A stretch of DNA of 64,000 bases, taken from NCBI RefSeq assembly GCF_000711875.1, contig NZ_JONM01000003.1:124001-188000 (forward strand), read 5' to 3'. This document shows positions 1 to 6,707 of this stretch, in pieces; the first letter of the stretch is position 1, and the number at the start of each line of letters is the position of its first letter. Source of the stretch: Andreprevotia chitinilytica DSM 18519 (lineage in GTDB: Bacteria > Pseudomonadota > Gammaproteobacteria > Burkholderiales > Chitinibacteraceae). Under the pieces are notes generated by a model that saw nothing but the letters and a program-made list of their open reading frames with translations, did not search any database and was not told where the DNA came from. A program made the translations under genes and the position numbers.

Positions 1-837
1 GCGGCGGTGCGGGTCGGTGAGGATCGCCTGATCGGCACCGAGTTCTATCAACCGCTGCAACTGGATGGTCTCGCCTTCGTGGCGCCATTCGCCTACACGC
101 GAGAGCGGCCGCTGGATTTCTGGCAGGGCGGTACACGGCAAGCGGAATACCAATATCAGCAGACGAAAGCCGGTCTGGATATCGGCTCCAGCTGGAACAG
201 CTACGGCGAGGTGCGGGCTGGCGTGCAATACCAATCAGGCAGCTTGCGGCTGTCGGTGGGCAGCCCGCAGCTGAACGGCAGCGGTTATGGCTACGACTAT
301 GGCCTGCATGCCAGCCTGAATTTCGATCAACTCGATTCGCTCAACTTCCCCACGCACGGGCAGCAAGTCCAGCTCTATGGCTACCGCGCCATCGGCCACG
401 GCGGCGATGTCTCGGAAAACTCGCAGATCGGCGGATTCCGCATTACCCAAGCGGCGGAGTGGGGCAATGTGGCCGGGCACGCCATGCTGCGCGGGCACTT
501 TCAGAAGGGCGATTCGATTTCCGATCTGGATTGGCTCGGCGGCCTGTTCAAGCTATCGAGCTATCGCAGCCAGGAGCTTGCGGGGGAGTCGCTGTTGTAC
601 GGGCGCCTGTCGGTCTACCGGCCGTTCGACTTCTTCGGGCAGAAGCTGGGCAATATCGGCCTCGCCCTGGAAAGTGGCCGTGTCTATGGCCCGGTCGGCC
701 CTTCGAACGAGTCATGGCATTACTCGACGACCGCGTTCTGGGGCATGGAAACCTTCCTTGGCCCGATCTATCTCGGCGGCGCCTATGGCGACAATCGCAT
801 GGCGCGGTTCTACTTCACGCTCGGCAATCCATTCTGA
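1..837 (+). CDS. C-terminal part of an outer-membrane beta-barrel protein (5' end outside the window)
   Basis: The frame is open from the first base, so the gene begins upstream and only about 278 residues are visible. The sequence alternates short hydrophobic/aromatic strands with glycine- and asparagine-rich turns. It ends in a strand closing with a terminal phenylalanine (YFTLGNPF), the usual C-terminal signal recognised by the BAM machinery. The pattern resembles the BamA/surface-antigen barrel found at the C-terminus of patatin-like phospholipases and two-partner-secretion-type proteins. The catalytic or POTRA part, if any, is not in the window, so the full function cannot be stated. A barrel in the outer membrane is well supported; the patatin association is a guess from similarity of the barrel. 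Confidence 0.6.
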   Translation, partial: AAVRVGEDRLIGTEFYQPLQLDGLAFVAPFAYTRERPLDFWQGGTRQAEYQYQQTKAGLDIGSSWNSYGEVRAGVQYQSGSLRLSVGSPQLNGSGYGYDYGLHASLNFDQLDSLNFPTHGQQVQLYGYRAIGHGGDVSENSQIGGFRITQAAEWGNVAGHAMLRGHFQKGDSISDLDWLGGLFKLSSYRSQELAGESLLYGRLSVYRPFDFFGQKLGNIGLALESGRVYGPVGPSNESWHYSTTAFWGMETFLGPIYLGGAYGDNRMARFYFTLGNPF

Positions 838-917
838 CCGGGGTTTCTGCCACGCTTCGATCTCTTCGACGAGGCGCGGCAGATGACGCGCTCAGGTTGT
901 TTCAGCAGGCGCGATCA

Positions 918-2882
918 TCATTGGGCCGGATGAGGCATCTGCACCTCGCGTTCCAGCGGCAGCCACAGCGTGAAACGCGTCCCCCTTGCTTCTGAATGCC
1001 ATGTCACCGTGCTATCGATGGCCTGGGCGCGGCGACGCTGGTTGTGCAGGCCGCGTCCTGCCGTCGCGCCCAAGGTTTTTTCAACATCGAAGCCCTGACC
1101 GTTGTCTTCGATGCTCACCCGTACCCCGGCCCCTGCCAATGCGGTGCTCACCCTGATCTCGCTGGCCTGGGTGTGATGCAGGATGTTGGCGATGCTTTCC
1201 TGAACGATGCGCAGGATATGCAGCGCGCTGGAAGGATCAAGCCAAGGCAAGGTCGGCACCTCGCGTACCTCCCACTGCAATGCAATGCCCGTGCCTTCCA
1301 GACGGGGCTCCAGCCGGAAACGCAGCGTGGCCAGCAACAGCAGCAGATCGGCTTCGACCGGCTCCATCGAGTCGATGGTCAGCTTCAGGTCGTCCAGGCA
1401 GCCCTTGAGGATTTGCGAGACCTTAAGCTCGCTGATCTCGCCATGCTCCACGGAGCGGATCGCACTGATCAGCGATGAGCCCAGGCCATCGTGCATGTCC
1501 TGCATCAGCCGCTGGCGCTCATCGCTGATCGTTTGTCGCAGCTCCGCCTTGCGCAATTGTTGGTGGCTCAGCTCAAGTTCGGCTTCGCGCGCTTGCAGGC
1601 GTTGCGCCAGGCTGGCGTTGATCTGCTCCACTTCGCCAATGGCGTTGACGTAGCGCCGATACATCAGCATGCCGAAGGTGCCGAACGTGACGGCATTGGT
1701 ATAGGCCCCCAGAAACCAGCCTTCCGGACCGATGAGGTTGGCGTATTGCAGCCAATCAGACAGGCCCAACAAGGTGCAGATACCGACACCAGCGGCGACC
1801 AGCCATCCCTCCCTGGAACGGTTCCAGGCACAGAATCCCCCCACCAAGGCGACGATTGCGCCCATCAATACGGCGATGGCATAGACCACCTGAACGAGTA
1901 CCGAAGGGGACGGATACACCGGCAAGATCGCCACCGTGGGTAGCGTCAGCACGCTGATCAGGACCGTTATCCCGGTCACGGCACGCGTCAATCCCTTGAG
2001 TGCGCGGCCGTGCAGCTGGCACAGGAAAAAATGCACGACCACGATGAGCCAGAACAAGGCATTGGCGGTCAGCCAGGCAAACCAGCCGCCGGTAATCGGC
2101 AGGCTCACGTAGTAGTGCAGGTGCCCCCCAAAAGAGACGGCCGCGAGATTGAAAAACAGTAAGTAGTCTGTGTCGTGGCGGCGTTTGAGCCATACGAACA
2201 AGGCAAACACGCCCACCGTCAGAAACGCGGCGCTGAGCGTCGCCGGGAATTCCCGCTGCAGTAATTGGCGCAGGTAGTAGTGTCCTCGCAGTGCCTCGGC
2301 TGGGCCTAGCCACACGGAGGACAAGGCTACCCGGGTAGGGGGCGCGTGCTCCATCCGGACCAGTATCTCGCTCACTGGCGCGTCGTCGGCGCGCTTGTCC
2401 AGCACAAGCCAGAGCGGCGTGAACAGGCTGTTCCACAGCGGGCCTTGCCGCTGAGCCCGGTACACCAGTTGGCCGTTGGCGTACACCGCGATGGTGCCCT
2501 CGGTTCTGATGCGCACGCCATAGATCGCCAGTGGCCCGGCGGCGATTAGCGGTCCGGGCGTGGCCAGCTTGATCCAGGTGACACGGACGTTGCTGCCGGT
2601 CGCGGGGGAGGCATTCATGCCGCTTTGGCGGGCCGTATCGGGGGGCAAGGCCAAGGGCAGCGCGACGTGCCGCCATGCAGCCGGCAAAGCCTTGCTCTCC
2701 ATGACGGGCGGTGGCGCGCTCAACCCCGGCGCATCGGTCACCTGCCACTCGGCTTGGGTCAGATGCATGCTTGCCTTGGAAGGCTGGTTGCCACCCGCTT
2801 CGACATACCAAATCGCCACGGCAATCAGCAAGGCCACGGAAAAAACGAACACGGCGTTGGCAAGAGCAGGGCGATACGTCAT
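918..2882 (-). CDS. Membrane sensor histidine kinase, 7TMR-DISM type with NarL-class kinase core
   Basis: One N-terminal membrane segment is followed by a periplasmic region of about 170 residues and a block of about seven membrane helices, as in 7TMR-DISM receptors. A coiled linker then leads to a HisKA_3 dimerisation helix with the phospho-acceptor histidine in QDMHDGLGSS. The ATPase domain shows the N box (QESIANILHH), the G1 box (DNGQGFD) and a glycine-rich GRGLHN segment. This kinase class works with LuxR/NarL-type regulators, and exactly such a regulator gene lies 63 bases upstream, so the two form one transcription unit with the regulator first. The chosen start is the ATG at 2882; an in-frame GTG at 2900 would add six residues, and neither has a clear ribosome-binding site. 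The ligand is unknown. Confidence 0.85.
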   Translation of the reverse strand: MTYRPALANAVFVFSVALLIAVAIWYVEAGGNQPSKASMHLTQAEWQVTDAPGLSAPPPVMESKALPAAWRHVALPLALPPDTARQSGMNASPATGSNVRVTWIKLATPGPLIAAGPLAIYGVRIRTEGTIAVYANGQLVYRAQRQGPLWNSLFTPLWLVLDKRADDAPVSEILVRMEHAPPTRVALSSVWLGPAEALRGHYYLRQLLQREFPATLSAAFLTVGVFALFVWLKRRHDTDYLLFFNLAAVSFGGHLHYYVSLPITGGWFAWLTANALFWLIVVVHFFLCQLHGRALKGLTRAVTGITVLISVLTLPTVAILPVYPSPSVLVQVVYAIAVLMGAIVALVGGFCAWNRSREGWLVAAGVGICTLLGLSDWLQYANLIGPEGWFLGAYTNAVTFGTFGMLMYRRYVNAIGEVEQINASLAQRLQAREAELELSHQQLRKAELRQTISDERQRLMQDMHDGLGSSLISAIRSVEHGEISELKVSQILKGCLDDLKLTIDSMEPVEADLLLLLATLRFRLEPRLEGTGIALQWEVREVPTLPWLDPSSALHILRIVQESIANILHHTQASEIRVSTALAGAGVRVSIEDNGQGFDVEKTLGATAGRGLHNQRRRAQAIDSTVTWHSEARGTRFTLWLPLEREVQMPHPAQ

Positions 2883-2945
2883 GCCCGGAGCATATCGCAC
2901 CGCCCAAAGCGGACGCGAGATCGCTGGCGTAACGTTTTTTGACTG

Positions 2946-3632
2946 CTAATCGTCCAGCAGCCCGAGTGTTCTGGCTTCGTAAATGGCTTCCGCCTTGGAG
3001 GTGACCTTGAGCTTGCTGTAAATGCGCCGCACGAAAGAGCGCACGGTGAAATGGGAGACCTGCATCAAGCCGGCAATCTCGTGCGCGGTAAACCCCTTGG
3101 TGATGAAGTCCAGCACTTCTTTCTCGCGTGCAGACAACGGCGAAGCAGGCGCTGCGGCGGGCGCCCTGGCATCGGCGCTGTCGTGCCGAAAGCGCGCCAG
3201 GATCTGCCGCGCAATGATCGGGCTGATCGGGCTGCCGCCGCTTGCCAGGCTGCGGATCTCCTCAACCATTCTGGCCGGTGAGCTGTCCTTCAGCAGATAA
3301 CCCGCCGCCCCGGCTTCGATCGAGCGCATCACGTGCGTTTCATCACCGAAATTGGTGCTGACCATGATGCTGCAACTTGGCCACTGCAAGGCCGCCGCCT
3401 GAATGATGTCGATGCCGGAACCGTCCGGCAAACCCAGGTCGACCAGCAGCACATCCACCGGCGGCCCCTGCAACATGGCCAGCCCTTCAGCCCGCGTGCC
3501 GGCCGTGCCGGCCAGCCGCATATCCGATGCCGCCTCCACGACCTGGCACAACGCCGCGCGAAAGCCGGGGTCATCCTCGACGATCACGACGTGGATGGGC
3601 TGCGATTCTGGATCGGTGCGCGTGGATGGCAT
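2946..3632 (-). CDS. LuxR/NarL-family response regulator
   Basis: This 228-residue protein has an N-terminal receiver domain with the acidic pocket (VEDD near residue 19), the phosphorylated aspartate in LLVDLGLPDG near residue 66 and the conserved lysine in YLLKDSSP. A linker rich in alanine and proline precedes a GerE-type helix-turn-helix (LSAREKEVLDFITKGF, then HEIAGLMQVS and VRSFVRRIYSKL). It is the first gene of a minus-strand pair with the HisKA_3 kinase that follows it, its probable partner. Its targets are not known. A short inverted repeat just upstream of its start could be its own operator. The adjacent divergent cystatin and toxin-like genes are possible targets, but only by proximity. 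Confidence 0.92.
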   Translation of the reverse strand: MPSTRTDPESQPIHVVIVEDDPGFRAALCQVVEAASDMRLAGTAGTRAEGLAMLQGPPVDVLLVDLGLPDGSGIDIIQAAALQWPSCSIMVSTNFGDETHVMRSIEAGAAGYLLKDSSPARMVEEIRSLASGGSPISPIIARQILARFRHDSADARAPAAAPASPLSAREKEVLDFITKGFTAHEIAGLMQVSHFTVRSFVRRIYSKLKVTSKAEAIYEARTLGLLDD

Positions 3633-3669
3633 AAGGGCCGTAGTTTACGACGGATCAGCGCACGCGCCT

Positions 3670-3689
3670 TGTAGCGCCTTTGTGCTACA
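3670..3689. promoter_or_regulatory. Inverted repeat between the response regulator and the cystatin-like gene
   Basis: TGTAGC and GCTACA are perfect 6-base arms separated by 8 bases, lying between two divergently transcribed genes. Size and spacing fit a dimeric regulator such as a LuxR-type protein. No promoter boxes could be assigned with confidence, so the role as an operator is inference. Confidence 0.35.
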
Positions 3690-3821
3690 TACCCGGGCTG
3701 CCGGCATCACTAGGATTCGTGAAAATTCTGCAAGACACCAAGTCGGAATTTCCAACCTGTTGCTGTCTAGTCGCAACGGCTTCAGGTTTCTTGTCAGCGG
3801 CCATCACGGAGTTTGAAGAGC

Positions 3822-4094
3822 ATGGGACAAATTGTCGGCGGTTGGACGGATTTTGATTATGAAGTGACCAGTGCAGCAAAGACGGTCCTCGAGGAAGCGC
3901 TGGGTGGTCTGGTGGGCGTCAAGTACACCCCGACTGCGTTCGCAACCCAGGTCGTATCGGGCACGAACTACTGCTTCCTGACCCGTGGCACCACGGTCAC
4001 CTTCGGGGATGTGAATTTCCCGGCGCTGGTTTACGTTTACAAGCCTTTGTCGGGCGATCCGCACGTGACTGAGATCCGCCGCATCAACCCCTGA
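3822..4094 (+). CDS. Cystatin/stefin-like cysteine-protease inhibitor
   Basis: A 90-residue protein without a signal peptide. It carries the three elements of the stefin inhibitory wedge: a glycine pair near the N-terminus (IVGGWTD), the central QxVxG loop seen here as QVVSG at residues 43-47 followed by TNY as in animal stefins, and a late hairpin with proline (VYKPLSGDP). Length also fits single-domain stefins of about 100 residues. Such proteins block papain-like proteases by plugging the active-site cleft. The start is the ATG at 3822 with CGGAG about 10 bases upstream; a TTG nine bases earlier is less likely. A strong terminator follows, then the lectin/toxin-like gene. An anti-digestive or self-protective role is inference from this neighbour. 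Confidence 0.72.
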   Translation: MGQIVGGWTDFDYEVTSAAKTVLEEALGGLVGVKYTPTAFATQVVSGTNYCFLTRGTTVTFGDVNFPALVYVYKPLSGDPHVTEIRRINP

Positions 4095-4115
4095 TGCCCC
4101 GGTAGCGCGTCACGA

Positions 4116-4152
4116 CTGGGCCAGCCATCCGTGCGCTGGCCCAGTTTGTTTT
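4116..4152 (+). terminator. Rho-independent terminator after the cystatin-like gene
   Basis: A perfect 10-base stem (CTGGGCCAGC with GCTGGCCCAG) is followed by TTTGTTTT. It separates the cystatin-like gene from the chimeric lectin gene. It also argues against the GTG at 4131 inside it as a translation start. Confidence 0.85.
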
Positions 4153-4244
4153 CACCCGCCGCTGCGTACGGATCATTGCCAGCCTACCCACCAGCACCCC
4201 CACCGAATCGCAATCGTTCAATCCTCAACGCAAGGACTTGCGCC

Positions 4245-5969
4245 ATGGCCTTTACCCCCAAAGACAACAGCTACTACCGAATCACCTTCAAGCACAGCGG
4301 CTTGTGCATGGAGGCACCGACAATCCACCGTGGCGAAGCGGTCTTGCAAGCCAAGCCGAACGTGCAGTCCAAAGGGCAGCTGTGGCGCTTTCAGCGCATC
4401 GGCCAGGCGCATTTCATGCTGGTGGCCAAGAACAGCGGCAAAGCCCTGGACGTGCCGCGTTCGACCCATGATGACGGGGCCGGCCTGATCCAATGGGACC
4501 CATACGATTCCTCCACGAATCAGCATTTCCGGCTGCTGCCGGCAGGCTCGGGCCATTACTACCTTGTGGCACGGCACAGCGGAAAACGCATTTGCGTGAA
4601 AGGGGGCAGCAAAGACGCGAGCACGGGGATCGTGCAGGCGGGGGATGGCGTGAAAGACGAGTACCGCATCCGTCTTGTCCTTGCGGAAGAGTCGGCGACC
4701 CACGCGGCCGATCGCGATTTCGTGGTCGATGCCAATGCGGAAATGCGCCAGGTGATCATCGCCATCGCCGGCAAGGCGCCAAAGATCGGTAGTGGCCTGC
4801 AGCCCTTGATGGAATTGCTGTGGCCTGCAGCAGACCCGAGCAAGCTCTTGTGGGAGCAGATGAAGCGCTACGTCACCGAGCTGGTGCGTGAAATGATTGC
4901 GGCGGAGCGCTTGATCTCCCTCTCCAACAAGCTCGCGGGCATCCAGTCGTCGCTGCAGGATTATGTGGCCGAGGACTATGGTTCGCCGCGCAAGCAAGGT
5001 GCCTTCGACGGACTGTTGACGGCCCTGAATAACGCCGAGCCGGATTTCTTCGACGAACGCGATCCGGAAAAGACCCTGCCGTACTTCGTCGCGCTCGGCA
5101 CGATCCGGCTGGCTGCGTTGCGCGAGTTGTGCGAGAGCTACAAGAAAATCTACGGCAAGGACGACGACAAGCCAGCGGTGCATCTCGCTGCGCTGCAGAA
5201 GAAGATTGCGAGTTATGTCCTGGCGGCGAATACGGCATTCAAACGCGCCGAGGCATGGCGCCAGACCAAGATTCGCGTCGAACACACGAAGGAAAGATCC
5301 GGCATCAGCACCAATCACACCTGGGCGGTGGTCGACGACTATGACGGCTTCCGCCGCGAGTGGCGTTATAACGACACCACGGGCAGCGGAGACGGGAGGG
5401 CGGAAACCAACGCCAAGAGTGCCAAGCAGCTTCGCGAACGCGAAGTGGCTTCGCAGTACGGCACCGAGCTGGACAGCTTCTTCGGCCCGGCCAGATTGTG
5501 GCGTTATCTCGATCCAGCGGTGACGCTCGCACCCAAGAAGACAACGATCGAAGTGCTCACCGGGCCATTCGGCGCGTTCCGCTTCGACGAATTCCAGGAT
5601 GATCCGCGTGATCAACCGATCACCGCGATCGATCTCTACGCCGGCGATCACATCGACGGGATCGAAATGCACTATGGCGGCAAATCCGCCGGGCTGCATG
5701 GCAAGCGTGGCGGGCGTCACTACCACTTCGATCTGGAAGCCGGCGAGTCGATCATCGGTGTGTGGGGCAGCACCCGTAATGAGGTCTCGGCGTTGTTCTT
5801 CCAGACCAATAAAGGCCGCAATTTCGGCGGTGGTGGCCCCGGCCATGCGGAGTGGGTTGGCGATCCGCCTGACGTCGTCGACGCGACGCTCTATCGCATT
5901 GGCGGGCGCAAGGGCACGGGTCATATCGAGGCATTGAGCTTTGTGTGGCGCTATACCCGCGATGAATGA
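4245..5969 (+). CDS. Chimeric lectin/toxin-like protein: ricin-type lectin, Cry-domain-I-like helical module, jacalin lectin
   Basis: From the ATG at 4245 (AAGGAC seven bases upstream) the protein has 574 residues and no signal peptide. Residues 10-145 form a ricin-type beta-trefoil with three repeats around QLWRF, NQHFRL and DEYRIRL. Residues 170-420 are predicted all-helical and follow the layout of the Bacillus Cry-toxin pore-forming domain I: an entry GKAPKIGSG then LLWP, a helix with ERLISLSNKLAGIQ, and LPYFVALGTIRLAALREL, which parallels the 'LP.Y.QAANLHL.LLRD' signature. Residues 435-574 are a jacalin-like beta-prism lectin (GPFGAFRFDEF, DHIDGIEMHYGG, FFQTNKGRNFGGGG). Lectin-flanked pore-forming proteins usually bind host-surface sugars. 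The lectin calls are firm; the Cry-like call rests on motif reading. How it leaves the cell is unknown. Confidence 0.7.
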   Translation: MAFTPKDNSYYRITFKHSGLCMEAPTIHRGEAVLQAKPNVQSKGQLWRFQRIGQAHFMLVAKNSGKALDVPRSTHDDGAGLIQWDPYDSSTNQHFRLLPAGSGHYYLVARHSGKRICVKGGSKDASTGIVQAGDGVKDEYRIRLVLAEESATHAADRDFVVDANAEMRQVIIAIAGKAPKIGSGLQPLMELLWPAADPSKLLWEQMKRYVTELVREMIAAERLISLSNKLAGIQSSLQDYVAEDYGSPRKQGAFDGLLTALNNAEPDFFDERDPEKTLPYFVALGTIRLAALRELCESYKKIYGKDDDKPAVHLAALQKKIASYVLAANTAFKRAEAWRQTKIRVEHTKERSGISTNHTWAVVDDYDGFRREWRYNDTTGSGDGRAETNAKSAKQLREREVASQYGTELDSFFGPARLWRYLDPAVTLAPKKTTIEVLTGPFGAFRFDEFQDDPRDQPITAIDLYAGDHIDGIEMHYGGKSAGLHGKRGGRHYHFDLEAGESIIGVWGSTRNEVSALFFQTNKGRNFGGGGPGHAEWVGDPPDVVDATLYRIGGRKGTGHIEALSFVWRYTRDE

Positions 5970-6163
5970 GCGCTGAGTCCTTGGCGCCTGTCATGAACCT
6001 GGGTCGTTGATTCGCATAGGCCCAACTCCCCCCTCGCGGCGGCGAGGGCGGGGGCGTGGAATCGAACAAGTAGAGCCAGAACCGGCGGGCCGTACAGTCT
6101 CGACCCTCGGCCGGTTTGCCGGGTACACTGGCTAGGCCCGTCAACTTTCGTAAGGAGTCATCG

Positions 6164-6454
6164 ATGCGTATTGCCGCCGTATGTGTATTCAGTCTGTTGT
6201 TTGCCGCCGCCATGCCTAGCTTTGCCGGCAGCCAGCAGGACAAGATGAAGTCATGTAATGCCGATGCCAGCGCCAAGAACCTGAAGGGTGACGAGCGCAA
6301 AGCGTTCATGAAGGATTGCCTGTCGGCCAAGCCGGCTGCCAGCGCGCCGATGTCTCAGCAAGACAAGATGAAGGTTTGTAACAAGGATGCCGGCGACAAG
6401 AAGCTCAAGGGTGATGAGCGCAAGGCATTCATGAGCAACTGCCTGAAGAAGTAA
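6164..6454 (+). CDS. PsiF-repeat secreted protein
   Basis: A 96-residue protein with a signal peptide (MRIAAVCVFSLL, cleavage expected after SFA). Two near-identical repeats follow, each with QQDKMK-C-N-DA then LKGDERKAFM-C-L, spaced by an alanine/proline linker. This is the PsiF phosphate-starvation-inducible repeat, with the paired cysteines conserved in both copies. The role of PsiF proteins is not established. The start at 6164 is set by AAGGAG eight bases upstream and by the signal peptide; the longer frame from 6116 would place extra residues before it. It is a single-gene unit ending in a strong terminator. Confidence 0.88.
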   Translation: MRIAAVCVFSLLFAAAMPSFAGSQQDKMKSCNADASAKNLKGDERKAFMKDCLSAKPAASAPMSQQDKMKVCNKDAGDKKLKGDERKAFMSNCLKK

Positions 6455-6496
6455 CGATCGGAAATAACGGTCAGCGGCGATGATCGCCTTTACCGG

Positions 6497-6521
6497 AAAC
6501 GCCCCGCTTGCGGGGCGTTTT
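6497..6521 (+). terminator. Rho-independent terminator after the PsiF-like gene
   Basis: AAACGCCCCG and CGGGGCGTTT form a perfect stem around a CTTG loop, ending in a run of four T. Confidence 0.88.
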
Positions 6522-6707
6522 GCTGCCTGCGTGTTTGCAAACAGGCTGTACCGCGATGACGAACCCTTGACGGCATTATTTGCCGAGCCTGCTTGCGGGA
6601 TGTTAGCCGACCGCATAATTTGATATTCAGGTTTGCCAGCCCCTTGGCTGCCAGCGATTTTTTCCATCGTTCCTTCCGTGGTTCCTTTCGCAAAAAGGAG
6701 AGACGTG

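Noticed and set aside
3813-3821. TTG start for the cystatin-like gene
   Set aside because: The ATG nine bases later has better placement of CGGAG and gives a normal stefin length.
4131-4244. N-terminal extension of the lectin/toxin-like protein from the GTG at 4131
   Set aside because: The GTG lies inside the preceding terminator; the extension is proline-rich without homology, and the ATG at 4245 has a proper ribosome site.
4218-5924. 568-residue open frame on the minus strand across the lectin/toxin-like gene
   Set aside because: It is the complement of a strongly supported plus-strand gene with three recognisable domains; its translation has no motif and a composition typical of an antisense shadow in GC-rich DNA.
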